Assembly: GCF_001571105.1 (NCBI RefSeq)
Contig: NZ_BCTD01000003.1
DNA: 64,000 nt
Reading direction: 5' to 3' (one strand)
Origin: Azotobacter vinelandii
Lineage (GTDB): Bacteria; Pseudomonadota; Gammaproteobacteria; Pseudomonadales; Pseudomonadaceae
Both the position numbers and the translations under genes were made by a program. Below the pieces are notes generated by a model. It ran no database searches. It was not told the origin of the DNA and worked only from the letters and a program-made list of their open reading frames with translations. Shown in pieces: positions 46,498 to 56,146 of the stretch. Each line of letters opens with the position of its first letter. Within the stretch, counting starts at the first letter, position 1.

Positions 46498-47277
46498 CTA
46501 CAGGCTCAGCAGCCAGTCGTAGTCGACGATCAGCGGCGCGTGCTGGGAGAAGCGCGGCTGCCTGGGCAGGCGGGCGTTGCGCACGAAGCGGCGCATGCCC
46601 GGGGTCAGCAACTGGTAGTCGAAGCGCCAGCCGAGGTTGAGCATCTCCGCCTGTTCGCTGTCCGGCCACCAGCTGTAGAGGTCACCCTCGCGGCTGGTTT
46701 CCCGCAGGGCGTCCACGTAGCCCATGTGGCCGATGATCTGGTCCATCCAGGCGCGCTCCGGCGCCAGGAAGCCGGGCAACTGCTGGCAGTCGCGCCAGTT
46801 CTTCACGTCCTGCTTCTGGTGCGCCACGTACAGCGAGCCGCAATAGATGTATTCGCGGCGCTTGCGCCGTTGCTTCTCCAGATAGCGGGCGAAGTCGTCC
46901 ATGAACTTGAACTTCTGGTTCAGGCTCTCGTCGCCGCCTTGTCCGGAAGGAAGCAGCAGGGTGGCGATGCTGACCTTGTCGAAGTCCGCTTGCAGGTAGC
47001 GCCCGTAACGGTCGGCCGTCTCGAAGCCGAGGCCACCGATCACTGCCTTGGGCTGCAGCCGCGAATAGAGTGCGACGCCTCCCTGGCTGGGGACTTCCGC
47101 CTCGCTGGTATAGAGAAAGTAGCCGTCCAACTGGTAGGTCGGATCGTCCAGTTCGAAGGCGGAGGCGCGGGTATCCTGCAGGCAGATCACGTCGGCATTC
47201 TGGGCTTGCAGCCAGCTGAGCAGGCCACGCTCGACGGCAGCCTGGATACCATTGACGTTTACACTGATGATCCGCAT
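46498..47277 (-). CDS. crc: Crc, catabolite repression control protein
   Basis: 259 residues from MRIISVNVNGIQAAVERGLLSWL, with the endonuclease/exonuclease/phosphatase fold (DVICLQDTRA, GGVALYSR, YIYCGSLYVAHQKQDV). As in pseudomonad Crc, nuclease catalytic residues are changed: the protein has no DNase activity and acts with Hfq to repress translation of catabolic mRNAs. In Azotobacter it also affects alginate and PHB metabolism. Divergent from pyrE. Confidence 0.95.
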   Translation of the reverse strand: MRIISVNVNGIQAAVERGLLSWLQAQNADVICLQDTRASAFELDDPTYQLDGYFLYTSEAEVPSQGGVALYSRLQPKAVIGGLGFETADRYGRYLQADFDKVSIATLLLPSGQGGDESLNQKFKFMDDFARYLEKQRRKRREYIYCGSLYVAHQKQDVKNWRDCQQLPGFLAPERAWMDQIIGHMGYVDALRETSREGDLYSWWPDSEQAEMLNLGWRFDYQLLTPGMRRFVRNARLPRQPRFSQHAPLIVDYDWLLSL

Positions 47278-47357
47278 ACATGGCCCCCAAAAAAACCAGC
47301 GTGTATGATACCCGACCTCGGAGCATATAGCTAAATCCGTGCCTATCGGGACTTTTC

Positions 47358-47999
47358 ATGCAGGCCTACCAGCGCGAATTCATTCGTTTCGCCATCGAGC
47401 GCGGTGTGCTGCGCTTCGGCGAGTTCACCCTCAAGTCGGGACGGACCAGCCCTTATTTCTTCAACGCCGGCTTGTTCGACAGCGGGCTGGCGTTGGCGCG
47501 ACTGGGCCGTTTCTACGCCTCGGCCCTGGTCGGTAGCGGCATTGCCTTCGACGTGCTGTTCGGGCCGGCCTACAAGGGCATCCCGCTGGCCGCGGCGACC
47601 GCGGTGGCGCTGGCCGAGCACCATGGACTCGACCTGCCCTGGTGCTTCAACCGCAAGGAAGCCAAGGACCACGGCGAGGGCGGCAGCCTGGTCGGCGCAC
47701 CGCTGAGCGGGCGGGTACTGATCGTCGACGACGTGATCACCGCCGGCACGGCGATCCGCGAGGTGATGCAGATCATCCAGGGGCAGGGCGCCCGGGCGGC
47801 CGGCGTGCTGATCGCGCTGAACCGCCAGGAGCGCGGCCAGGGCGCGCTGTCGGCGATCCAGGAGGTCGAGCGCGACTTCGCCATGCCGGTGGTCAGCATC
47901 GCTTCCCTCTCCGATGTGCTGGAGTACCTGGCGGAAGATGCGCAGCTCAAGCGCCATTTGAGCGCCGTGGAAGCCTATCGTGCGCAATACGGCATATGA
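47358..47999 (+). CDS. pyrE: Orotate phosphoribosyltransferase
   Basis: 213 residues. [17 protein letters not shown] (orotate site), [28 protein letters not shown] flexible loop and the PRPP motif [13 protein letters not shown] are present. Converts orotate and PRPP to OMP in pyrimidine synthesis. Confidence 0.97.
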
Positions 48000-48214
48000 C
48001 CGATAGTTGAGGCTGGGCAGCCGGGGTGCCGATGCCGATAGGGGCCCGTCGAGCCGGTTCGGTTGGCTGATAGTCGGCGCCTGCGGCCCCGGTATTGTAT
48101 TGCCGCCCCCTTACCTCGCTACCCCGGCGTGATCCATCGACGCCTGCCTCATCGCTTCGACCATCCGATTCGAATCATCGACCGATCCGTCGCGCGGTGT
48201 CAGGACCTGGCGGT

Positions 48215-48529
48215 ATGGCCGCCGGTGTCGAGCGTGGCGCTGCTGGTCGGCGTCTACCTGCCACTGCTGGAGGCCGGCATGCAGATGACCCGCGAGGGCA
48301 AGACTTCCCAGTCCGCCGCCGTGGTGATCTTCTCCTCGGCGCTGGTGAACCCGGCCTTCGGCTGGTCGCTGACCATGCTGCTGGACAATCTCGGGCTGAT
48401 CGGCGACAAGGAGCGCGGCCAGGCGATGGGGCCGTGCACCGCTGGGTCATCCCGACCTGCGTGTTCCTGCTGCTGACCGGCATCCTGGCGGCCATCGGGC
48501 AGATTCCGGGCATTCCGGCACTGCTGTAA
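48215..48529 (+). pseudogene. Frameshifted remnant of an integral membrane protein
   Basis: One frame reads PPVSSVALLVGVYLPLLEAG then SAAVVIFSSALVNPAFGWSLTMLLDNLGLIGDKERGQAM and then loses sense near 48430. The next frame takes over with GAVHRWVIPTCVFLLLTGILAAIGQIPGIPALL to a stop at 48527-48529. Joining the two gives a continuous C-terminal membrane protein of about 105 residues with at least two helices. No start with a ribosome site is evident. The family was not recognised with confidence. Confidence 0.65.
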
Positions 48530-48563
48530 GGCGTCTGTAGCGGCTGCACGGTGTCCGCAACGA

Positions 48564-48590
48564 AGAAGGGGGAGCCTGGCTCCCCCTTCT
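48564..48590. terminator. Strong hairpin downstream of argB
   Basis: AGAAGGGGGAGCC and GGCTCCCCCTTCT form a 13-base inverted repeat with one unpaired base, 27 bases beyond the argB stop on the minus strand. It could end argB and isolate it from the remnant at 48215-48529. Confidence 0.75.
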
Positions 48591-48617
48591 GCATCCTGGA
48601 TGCGGCCGGTGTCCGCA

Positions 48618-49520
48618 TCAGCCCTGGCGGTTGGTGATCAGGGTGCCGACGCCGGTGTCGGTGAAGATCTCCAGCAGTACCGCGTTGGGTACCCGGCCGT
48701 CGATGATGTGCGCACTGGTCACCCCGCCCTGGACGGCATCGAGGGCACAACGGATCTTCGGCAGCATGCCGCCGTAGATGGTGCCGTCGGCGATCAGGGC
48801 GTCGACCTGCTCGGTGGACAGCCCGGTGAGCACCCGGCCTTCCTTGTCCATCAGCCCGGCGATGTTGGTCAGCAGCATCAGCTTCTCGGCCTTGAGCGCC
48901 TCGGCGACCTTGCCGGCGACCAGGTCGGCGTTGATGTTGTAGGACTCGCCGTCGGCACCGACGCCGATCGGCGCGATCACCGGGATGAAGTCGCCCTGCA
49001 CCAGCATGTTCAACAGCTCGGTGTTGACCGACTCGACTTCGCCGACCTGGCCGATGTCGATGATTTCCGGCTGGGTCATTTCCGGGGTCTGGCGGGTGAC
49101 CTTGAGCTTCTTCGCGCGGATCAGGCCGGCGTCCTTGCCGGTCAGACCGATGGCGCTGCCGCCGTGGCGGTTGATCAGGTTGACGATGTCCTTGTTCACC
49201 TGGCCGCCGAGGACCATTTCCACCACGTCCATGGTCTGCGCATCGGTGACGCGCATGCCGTCGACGAAGCGGCTTTCGATGGACAGGCGCTTGAGCAGGT
49301 CGCCGATCTGCGGGCCGCCGCCGTGCACCACCACTGGGTGAATGCCGACCGCCTTCATCAGCACGATGTCGCGGGCGAAGCCGGTCTTCAGTTCGTCGCT
49401 CTCCATGGCGTTGCCGCCGTACTTGATCACCAGGGTCTTGCCGACGAAGCGGCGGATGTAGGGCAGTGCTTCGGAGAGAACCTGGGCGACCTGAATGGCG
49501 GCATCACGGCTGAGGGTCAT
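48618..49520 (-). CDS. argB: N-acetylglutamate kinase
   Basis: 300 residues, amino-acid kinase fold: VIKYGGNAM, VVVHGGGPQIGDLLKR, and the C-terminal LIADGTIYGGMLPKIRCALDAVQGG with a late Lys. Length and the extended N-terminal helix (ALPYIRRFVGKTLV) match the arginine-inhibited hexameric type. Second step of arginine synthesis. It lies 117 bases downstream of algC across a hairpin. Confidence 0.96.
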   Translation of the reverse strand: MTLSRDAAIQVAQVLSEALPYIRRFVGKTLVIKYGGNAMESDELKTGFARDIVLMKAVGIHPVVVHGGGPQIGDLLKRLSIESRFVDGMRVTDAQTMDVVEMVLGGQVNKDIVNLINRHGGSAIGLTGKDAGLIRAKKLKVTRQTPEMTQPEIIDIGQVGEVESVNTELLNMLVQGDFIPVIAPIGVGADGESYNINADLVAGKVAEALKAEKLMLLTNIAGLMDKEGRVLTGLSTEQVDALIADGTIYGGMLPKIRCALDAVQGGVTSAHIIDGRVPNAVLLEIFTDTGVGTLITNRQG

Positions 49521-49587
49521 GCTGAACTCCGCTGGACAGAGACTGGGATGGGGGAAAATGAAAATCGGCTGCCGCCCAGACGACGAA

Positions 49588-49618
49588 AGGCCGACGCCCG
49601 CCAGTGGCGAGCGTCGGC
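49588..49618 (-). terminator. Terminator after algC
   Basis: GGCCGACGC (49588-49596) and GCGTCGGCC (49610-49618); the loop carries a smaller CGCC/GGCG stem. On the minus strand the stem is followed by TTTCGTC. Located 19 bases after the algC stop. Confidence 0.75.
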
Positions 49619-49637
49619 CCTGGGCATGCCGGCCGGG

Positions 49638-51035
49638 TCAGAACGGCAGCTTCAGATCCGGGGCGACATTATAAAGCTGCGCACGGAACACTTCCTGGAT
49701 GCGTTTCAGCTCCTCGGCGCTTTCCGCCTCGAAGCGCAGCACCAGCACAGGCGTGGTGTTGGAGGCGCGCACCAGGCCCCAGCCCTTCGGATAGTCGACG
49801 CGCGCGCCGTCGAGGGTGCTCACCTCGGCGCCTTCGCCCCACTGGGCGTCGCGCTGCAGGGCCTCGATAATGGCGAACTTGCTCTCCTCGGTGACCTTGA
49901 CGTTGATTTCCGGGGTGGAGAGGTCCACCGGGAAGTCGGTGAATACCTGGTCGGCGCTGCGCGGGTCCTTGGCGAGGATCTCCAGCAGGCGCGCGGCGCT
50001 GTAGATGCCGTCGTCGAAGCCGAACCAGCGCTCCTTGAAGAACACGTGCCCGCTCATCTCGCCGGCGAGCAGGGCACCGCTTTCCTTCATCTTCTTCTTG
50101 ATCAGCGAGTGGCCGGTCTTCCACATCAGCGGACGGCCGCCGCTGGCCTTGATCAGCGGGGTCAGGCGGCGGGTGCACTTGACGTCGAAGATGATCTCGG
50201 CGCCCGGGTTGCGTGCGGCCACGTCCTTGGCGAAGAGCATCAGCAACTGGTCGGGATAGATGATGCCGCCGCTGTTGGTCACCACGCCGACGCGGTCGCC
50301 ATCGCCGTCGAAGGCCAGGCCGAGGTCGGCCTTCTCGCTGGCCACCTTGGCGATCAGGTCTTCCAGGTTCTCCGGCTTGCCCGGGTCCGGGTGGTGGTTG
50401 GGGAAGTTGCCGTCGACCTCGCAGAACAGCGGGATCACCTCGCAGCCGAGCGCTTCGATCAGGCGCGGCGCGATCACCCCGGCGACGCCGTTGCCGCAGT
50501 CGACCACCACCTTCAGTTTGCGTTCCAGACGGATGTCGCCGGTGATCTGTTCGAAATAGCGCTCCAGCACGTCGACCTGCTCGACGCTGCCTTCGCCGGC
50601 GGTCAGGTCACCGCTCTCGATGCGCTCGCGCAGCACCTGGATCTGCTCGTTGGCCAGGGTATCGCCGGCGACGACGATCTTGAAACCGTTGTAGTCCGGC
50701 GGGTTGTGGCTGCCGGTGAGTTGCACGCCGGACTTGCCGGCGAGGATGTTGGCCGCGTAGTAGAGCACCGGGGTCGGCACCATGCCGACGTCGCTGACCT
50801 TGCAGCCGCTGTCGCGCACGCCGCGGATCAACTGCTCGACCAGCTCGGGACCGGACAGGCGGCCATCGCGCCCGACCGAAACGTTCGGCTCGCCCTTGGC
50901 CAGGCTTTCCGAGCCGATGGCCCGGCCGATCCAGTAGGCGGCTTCCGGGGTCAGACTGTCGCCGACCACACCGCGGATGTCATAGGCCCGGAAGATGCTG
51001 GCGGGCAGGGAGGGGGCTTTCTGGAAGCTGTTCAT
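49638..51035 (-). CDS. algC: Phosphomannomutase/phosphoglucomutase AlgC
   Basis: 465 residues from MNSFQKAPSLPASIFRAYDIRG. Catalytic phosphoserine loop TGSHNPPDYNG, metal loop DGDGDR and sugar-binding GEMSGHVFFKER are present. Makes mannose-1-P for alginate (a major Azotobacter polymer and cyst component) and glucose-1-P for LPS. Start chosen for match to Pseudomonas AlgC (463 residues) rather than the longer open frame. Confidence 0.96.
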   Translation of the reverse strand: MNSFQKAPSLPASIFRAYDIRGVVGDSLTPEAAYWIGRAIGSESLAKGEPNVSVGRDGRLSGPELVEQLIRGVRDSGCKVSDVGMVPTPVLYYAANILAGKSGVQLTGSHNPPDYNGFKIVVAGDTLANEQIQVLRERIESGDLTAGEGSVEQVDVLERYFEQITGDIRLERKLKVVVDCGNGVAGVIAPRLIEALGCEVIPLFCEVDGNFPNHHPDPGKPENLEDLIAKVASEKADLGLAFDGDGDRVGVVTNSGGIIYPDQLLMLFAKDVAARNPGAEIIFDVKCTRRLTPLIKASGGRPLMWKTGHSLIKKKMKESGALLAGEMSGHVFFKERWFGFDDGIYSAARLLEILAKDPRSADQVFTDFPVDLSTPEINVKVTEESKFAIIEALQRDAQWGEGAEVSTLDGARVDYPKGWGLVRASNTTPVLVLRFEAESAEELKRIQEVFRAQLYNVAPDLKLPF

Positions 51036-51212
51036 GCGAGGGTGGGGCTCCGATATTTCCGGACAGGCGGTCCGGGTTACTTCGAGGATATCCATGTCGA
51101 GCATGTCGTTGAGTAGAGCAGCCTGCGACCTGCTCGGTGAGCAAGAGAGCAGTTCGTTACCGTGCGGCGCCGGCCCGCCAGATTGGATGGCCGGGACGGC
51201 GCGGAGTTCCGC

Positions 51213-51668
51213 TCAATGACTGCCCGAATGGCCGAATCCACCGGCGCCGCGCTGGCTCTCGTCGAACGATTCGACCAGTTGGAAGTGTGCCTGCACCACC
51301 GGCACCAGCACCAGTTGGGCGATGCGTTCGCCGACGGCGATGTGGAAGGTGCTCTGGCCACGGTTCCAGCAGGAAATCATCAGCTCGCCCTGGTAGTCCG
51401 AGTCGATCAGGCCGACCAGGTTGCCGAGGACGATGCCATGCTTGTGGCCGAGCCCGGAGCGCGGCAGGACCAGCGCGGCCAGGCCCGGGTCGGCGATGTG
51501 GATGGCCAGCCCGGTGGGGATCAGGGCGGTCTGTCCCGGCTCCAGGGTCAGTTCCTCCTGGAGCATGGCGCGCAGGTCGAGGCCGGCGGAGCCGGCGGTG
51601 GCGTAGGCCGGCAGCGGGTAGTCGCTGCCCAGGCGGGGGTCGAGGATCTTGGCTTGCAGACTGTGCAT
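51213..51668 (-). CDS. dut: dUTP diphosphatase
   Basis: 151 residues from MHSLQAKILDPRLGSDYPLPAY. Trimeric dUTPase motifs: AGLDLRA, PRSGLGHKHG, GLIDSDYQGEL, FHIAVGERIAQLVL and the C-terminal QRGAGGFGHSG that closes the site. Follows coaBC by 4 bases on the same strand. Confidence 0.97.
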   Translation of the reverse strand: MHSLQAKILDPRLGSDYPLPAYATAGSAGLDLRAMLQEELTLEPGQTALIPTGLAIHIADPGLAALVLPRSGLGHKHGIVLGNLVGLIDSDYQGELMISCWNRGQSTFHIAVGERIAQLVLVPVVQAHFQLVESFDESQRGAGGFGHSGSH

Positions 51669-51672
51669 GGGG

Positions 51673-52881
51673 TCAGGCCTGGTCGAAGCGGTCGGCGATG
51701 AAGGCGATCAGTTGGCGGGCGATCTTGCCCTTGCCGGTCCGGGCGAAGCGGGTTTCCCGCTGGGCGCGGTCGATGACGCTGACGGCGTTTTCCTCGCTGT
51801 TGAAGCCGATGCCGGGGGTGGCCACGTCGTTGGCGACGATCAGGTCGAGGTTTTTCGTCTTCAGCTTGCGCAGGGCGTATTCCCGCAGGTTTTCGGTTTC
51901 GGCGGCGAAGCCGACGCTGAACGGGCGGTCGGCGCGCTGCGCCAGGGTAGCGAGAATGTCCGGGTTGCGCACCAGTTGCAGGATCAGGCCGTCGTCGCTG
52001 TCCGGGCTCTTCTTCAGTTTTTGCGGGGCGACGGCCTGCGGGCGATAGTCGGCCACCGCGGCGGCGGCGATGAGAATGTCGCAGGGCAGCGCCGCCTCGC
52101 AGGCGGCGAGCATGTCGCGGGCGCTGATCACGTCGATGCGTTCGACCCGGTCCGGCGTCGGCAGGTGCACCGGGCCGCTGACCAGGGTGACGCGGGCGCC
52201 GGCCTCGGCGGCGGCCTCGGCCAGGGCGAAGCCCATCTTGCCGGAGCTGTGGTTGCTGATGTAGCGCACCGGGTCGATGTCTTCCCGGGTCGGTCCGGCG
52301 GTGATCAGCACGTGGCGGCCGGTCAAGCGGCCGCCTGCGAAGCAGTCGGCGGCCCGTTCGGCCAGCTCCGCGGGCTCCAGCATGCGTCCCGGGCCGACGT
52401 CGCCGCAGGCCTGGCTGCCTTCGGCCGGACCGAACAGGCGCAGACCGCGCTCGGCGAGGGTCCGTGCGTTGGCCTGGGTCGCCGGGTCGCGCCACATCGC
52501 CTGGTTCATCGCCGGAGCCAGGGCCACCGGCGCGTCGGTGGCCAGCACCAGGGCGGTCAGCAGGTCGTCGGCCATGCCCTGGGCCAGGCGCGCCAGCAGG
52601 TCGGCGGTGGCCGGCGCGATCAGCACCAGATCGGCCCATTTGGCCAGTTCGATATGCCCCATCGCCGCTTCGGCGGCCGGATCGAGCAGATCCAGGTGCA
52701 CCGGATGGCCGGACAGGGCCTGGAGGGTCAGGGGGGTGATGAACTCGCGTCCCCCCCGGGTCATCACCACGTGGACTTGCGCACCCTGGTCGCGCAGGCG
52801 GCGGACCAACTCCGCGCTCTTGTAGGCGGCGATGCCGCCGCCGACGCCCAGGACGATGCGTTTCCGATACAGCCGCTGCAT
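51673..52881 (-). CDS. coaBC: CoaBC, phosphopantothenoylcysteine synthetase/decarboxylase
   Basis: 402 residues from MQRLYRKRIVLGVGGGIAAYKSAEL. Decarboxylase (CoaC) half with GGGIAAYK flavin loop, active-site AMNQAMW and the Cys loop SQACGDVGPGRM; synthetase (CoaB) half with ITAGPTREDIDPVRYISNHSSGKMG and AAVADYRP. Two steps of coenzyme A synthesis. Divergent from radC. Confidence 0.96.
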   Translation of the reverse strand: MQRLYRKRIVLGVGGGIAAYKSAELVRRLRDQGAQVHVVMTRGGREFITPLTLQALSGHPVHLDLLDPAAEAAMGHIELAKWADLVLIAPATADLLARLAQGMADDLLTALVLATDAPVALAPAMNQAMWRDPATQANARTLAERGLRLFGPAEGSQACGDVGPGRMLEPAELAERAADCFAGGRLTGRHVLITAGPTREDIDPVRYISNHSSGKMGFALAEAAAEAGARVTLVSGPVHLPTPDRVERIDVISARDMLAACEAALPCDILIAAAAVADYRPQAVAPQKLKKSPDSDDGLILQLVRNPDILATLAQRADRPFSVGFAAETENLREYALRKLKTKNLDLIVANDVATPGIGFNSEENAVSVIDRAQRETRFARTGKGKIARQLIAFIADRFDQA

Positions 52882-53037
52882 AGGCCTGCCTTGCGTTGTT
52901 TTCATGATCGCGTGTCCCCGGCTTCCGGGCAGTCGGACTGCCTGGATGTGCTCCCCATCACGGCCGGGCACAAAATGCCGGCTAAGATAGCACAGCCTCG
53001 CGCCGGGAGTAGCGGGGCGGCTCGACAGGGAGGCGGC

Positions 53038-53712
53038 ATGGGCATTCGGGACTGGCCGGCGGCGGAGCGGCCGCGGGAAAAACTGCTGGAGCAGGGGGCG
53101 TCGGCGCTGAGCGATGCCGAGCTTTTGGCGATCTTCCTGCGCACCGGGGTCGCCGGGCAGACCGCGGTGGATCTGGCCCGCCACCTGCTGAACGATTTCG
53201 GCGGCCTGCGTGCCCTGCTCGAGGCCGATCGGGCCGCGTTCAGCCGCCGCCTCGGCCTCGGTCCGGCCAAGTTCGCCCAGTTGCAGGCGGTGCTGGAAAT
53301 GTCCCGCCGGCACCTGGCCGAGCGCCTGCGCCGCGATCCGGCGCTGGAGAGCCCGCAGGCGGTGCGCGATTACCTGAAGGCGCGCCTGCGCCACGAGCCC
53401 CACGAGGTCTTCGGCTGCCTGTTCCTCGACGCCAAGCATCGGGTGCTGGCTTTCGAGGTGCTGTTCCAGGGCACCGTCGACGGCGCCAGCGTCTATCCGC
53501 GCCAGGTGCTCAAGCGCGCCCTGGCGCACAACGCCGCCGCGCTGATCCTCACCCACAACCATCCTTCCGGCATCGCCGAGCCGAGCCAGGCGGACTTCAG
53601 CCTGACCCGGCGGCTGAAGGAGGCGCTGGCGCTGGTCGATGTGCGGGTACTCGATCATTTCATCGTCGGCGACGGCGAGCCGCTGTCGATGGCCGAGCAG
53701 GGCTGGCTGTAG
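53038..53712 (+). CDS. radC: RadC/JAMM-domain DNA repair protein
   Basis: 224 residues from MGIRDWPAAERPREKLLEQG, preceded by AGGGAGG. Helix-hairpin-helix part (LSDAELLAIFLRTG) then MPN/JAMM domain with ILTHNHPSG (HxHPSG metal motif) and DHFIVGDG. Homologues take part in repair or recombination; exact activity is unsettled. Confidence 0.95.
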   Translation: MGIRDWPAAERPREKLLEQGASALSDAELLAIFLRTGVAGQTAVDLARHLLNDFGGLRALLEADRAAFSRRLGLGPAKFAQLQAVLEMSRRHLAERLRRDPALESPQAVRDYLKARLRHEPHEVFGCLFLDAKHRVLAFEVLFQGTVDGASVYPRQVLKRALAHNAAALILTHNHPSGIAEPSQADFSLTRRLKEALALVDVRVLDHFIVGDGEPLSMAEQGWL

Positions 53713-53724
53713 GGGGCGTTGCGC

Positions 53725-54438
53725 TCAGCGGGCCGGATACGGGCCGTCGAGCCGATCCAGGTAGGCGTTGCCGCCCAACTGGCGCGTCTGCCGGGCGATC
53801 CAGTCGGCGCGGCGGCCGACGTAGGCGCTCGGCGCGGACGCGCTCCAGTTTCGCGGATTGGGCAGGATGGCGGCGAGCAGGCTGGCCTGGCGGGGCGACA
53901 GGGCGGATGCGTCGATGCCGAAATGGTGGCGGGCGGCGGCTTCGGCGCCGAATATCCCCTCGCCCCACTCGGCGGTGTTCAGGTAGACCTCGAGAATCCG
54001 CTGCTTGGACCAGAAGAGTTCGATCAGTGCGGTGAGCCAGGCCTCGATGCCCTTGCGCAGCCAACTGCGCCCGGACCAGAGGAACAGGTTCTTCGCCACC
54101 TGCTGGCTGAGGGTGCTGGCCCCGCGCAGCGTGCCACCCAGCTCGTTGTGCTTCAGGGCGGCGCGGATCGCCGCGAGGTCGAAGCCCCAATGCTCGGCGA
54201 AGTTCTGGTCTTCGGCGGCGATCACCGCCATCTTCAGGGCATTCGGCAATTCGCCCCAGGGGCGCCATTCCCGCCGCAGTTCGATGGGATGGTCGTCGAA
54301 CCAGGACTCCAGCTTGCGTTCCACCATCAACGCGCTGCCCACCGGCGCCACCCAGCGCAGGCTCAGTACCAGCAGGATGGAGCCGGCGGCGAGCCAGAGC
54401 GGAAGCTGCAGCAGGCGGAGGAGCAGGGAGCGGGGCAT
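53725..54438 (-). CDS. mtgA: Monofunctional biosynthetic peptidoglycan transglycosylase
   Basis: 237 residues from MPRSLLLRLLQLPLWLAAGS (an ATG at 54471 would add 11). One N-terminal membrane anchor, then GT51 motifs: AVIAAEDQNFAEHWGFD (catalytic Glu), GASTLSQQVAKNLFL, KQRILEVYLN and RHHFG. Polymerises lipid II glycan strands in the periplasm. Convergent with radC (12-base gap). Confidence 0.93.
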   Translation of the reverse strand: MPRSLLLRLLQLPLWLAAGSILLVLSLRWVAPVGSALMVERKLESWFDDHPIELRREWRPWGELPNALKMAVIAAEDQNFAEHWGFDLAAIRAALKHNELGGTLRGASTLSQQVAKNLFLWSGRSWLRKGIEAWLTALIELFWSKQRILEVYLNTAEWGEGIFGAEAAARHHFGIDASALSPRQASLLAAILPNPRNWSASAPSAYVGRRADWIARQTRQLGGNAYLDRLDGPYPAR

Positions 54439-54507
54439 GGTCGACTTGGCCGGGACGGTCGAGCGGGCCATTATAGCGGCCCCGTCTTTTCTGTCTGGAG
54501 TTCCTTC

Positions 54508-54885
54508 ATGGCGCGTGCCTTTCTCGTGCTGGCTGCCCTGTTCGGCTTCGCCGGCGTGGCCCTCGGCGCCTTCGGCGCCCACGGTCTGCGTGGTCTGCTG
54601 AGCCCGGAATACCTGGAGGTGTTCCAGACCGGCGTGCACTACCAGCAGTTCCATGCCCTGGCGCTGCTCGGTACCGGCCTGCTCGCCCTGCACCGGCCGG
54701 GGCGCCTGCTGGCGACGGCCGGCATTCTGTTCGGCCTGGGCATCCTGATGTTCTCCGGCAGCCTCTACCTGCTCACCCTGGGCGGCCACAAGCTCGGCCT
54801 CGTCACGCCGTTCGGCGGTCTGGCCTTCCTGCTCGGCTGGCTGTGCCTGGGGCTGGTCGGCTGGCGCCTCGGCACGTCGGCCTGA
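54508..54885 (+). CDS. DUF423 (YwdK/YgdD-like) small membrane protein
   Basis: 125 residues with four membrane segments; ALGAFGAHGLRGLLSPEYLEVFQTGVHYQQFHALALL is the DUF423 signature. Function unknown. Divergent from mtgA with a 69-base shared upstream region. Confidence 0.9.
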   Translation: MARAFLVLAALFGFAGVALGAFGAHGLRGLLSPEYLEVFQTGVHYQQFHALALLGTGLLALHRPGRLLATAGILFGLGILMFSGSLYLLTLGGHKLGLVTPFGGLAFLLGWLCLGLVGWRLGTSA

Positions 54886-54971
54886 GCGACGGACGGCGCC
54901 CCGCCGCTGCCTTGGTGATCGCCGTGGATCGGGGCTAGAATGCCGGACCTTCCGGACGCAGCGAACCCGTC

Positions 54972-55172
54972 ATGCGCATTCAGTTGAACGGCGAACCCTA
55001 CGAACTTGCCGATGGCCAGACCATCGCCGACCTGTTGGCCCGCCTGGATCTGGCCGGCCGGCGCGTCGCGGTCGAACTCAATCTCGATATCGTACCCCGC
55101 AGCCTGCATGCCGCCACCGCCTTGCGCGAGGGCGACCGGGTCGAGGTGGTGCATGCCATCGGTGGTGGTTAG
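54972..55172 (+). CDS. thiS: ThiS sulphur carrier
   Basis: 66 residues from MRIQLNGEPYELADGQTIADLLARL ending HAIGGG, the GG needed for thiocarboxylate formation. Supplies sulphur for the thiazole of thiamine together with the next gene. Confidence 0.95.
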   Translation: MRIQLNGEPYELADGQTIADLLARLDLAGRRVAVELNLDIVPRSLHAATALREGDRVEVVHAIGGG

Positions 55173-55262
55173 CAGGTCGTTGAAACACCCTCGCGCCCGG
55201 CCCGACCACGGAGCGGCGCTCCGGCACCACCCTTTCAACCGCCTGCTCAGGAGGAAATCCCG

Positions 55263-56057
55263 ATGAGTCCCGCTCGCAACGACAAGCCCTTCACCCTGGC
55301 CGGCCGCACCTATGCGTCGCGCCTGCTGGTCGGCACCGGCAAGTACAAGGATCTCGAGGAGACCCGCCAGGCCATCGAGGCTTCCGGCGCCGAGATCGTC
55401 ACCGTCGCGGTGCGCCGCACCAACATCGGCCAGAATCCCGGCGAGCCGAACCTGCTCGACGTGATCAACCCGGCGCGCTACACCATCCTGCCGAACACCG
55501 CCGGCTGCTATACCGCCGAGGAGGCGGTGCGCACCTGTCGCCTGGCCCGCGAGCTGTTGGACGGCCACAAACTGGTCAAGCTGGAGGTGCTGGCCGACCA
55601 GAAGACCCTGTTCCCCAACGTGATCGAGACCCTCAAGGCCGCCGAGGTGCTGGTCAAGGACGGCTTCGATGTGATGGTCTACACCAGCGACGACCCGATC
55701 ATCGCCCGCCAACTGGCGGAAATGGGCTGCATCGCGGTGATGCCGCTGGCCGGCCTGATCGGCACCGGCCTGGGCATCTGCAACCCCTACAACCTGCGCA
55801 TCATCCTCGAGGAGGCGACGGTGCCGGTGCTGGTGGATGCCGGCGTGGGCACCGCCTCGGACGCGACCATCGCCATGGAGCTGGGCTGCGAGGCGGTGCT
55901 GATGAACAGCGCCATCGCCCATGCCCAGGACCCGGTACTGATGGCCCGGGCGATGAAGCATGCCATCGAGGCCGGACGCCTGGCCTGGCTGGCCGGACGC
56001 ATGCCGAAGAAGCTCTACGCCAGCGCCTCGTCGCCCTTGGAAGGCTTGATCCGTTGA
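55263..56057 (+). CDS. thiG: Thiazole synthase ThiG
   Basis: 264 residues; FTLAGRTYASRLLVGTGKYKDLEET, the Schiff-base Lys region VKLEVLADQ, and PVLVDAGVGTASDATIAMELGC are typical. Combines DXP, dehydroglycine and ThiS thiocarboxylate. 90 bases after thiS, ribosome site AGGAGG. Confidence 0.97.
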   Translation: MSPARNDKPFTLAGRTYASRLLVGTGKYKDLEETRQAIEASGAEIVTVAVRRTNIGQNPGEPNLLDVINPARYTILPNTAGCYTAEEAVRTCRLARELLDGHKLVKLEVLADQKTLFPNVIETLKAAEVLVKDGFDVMVYTSDDPIIARQLAEMGCIAVMPLAGLIGTGLGICNPYNLRIILEEATVPVLVDAGVGTASDATIAMELGCEAVLMNSAIAHAQDPVLMARAMKHAIEAGRLAWLAGRMPKKLYASASSPLEGLIR

Positions 56058-56146
56058 TTTGCCGGGCGGCGCCCGGCGCCGCCCGTGTCCAGTGCAGCGA
56101 GTCCTGTCCGTGAGGGCAGGGCTCGTTCGTCTTTTCAGGAAGCGTT

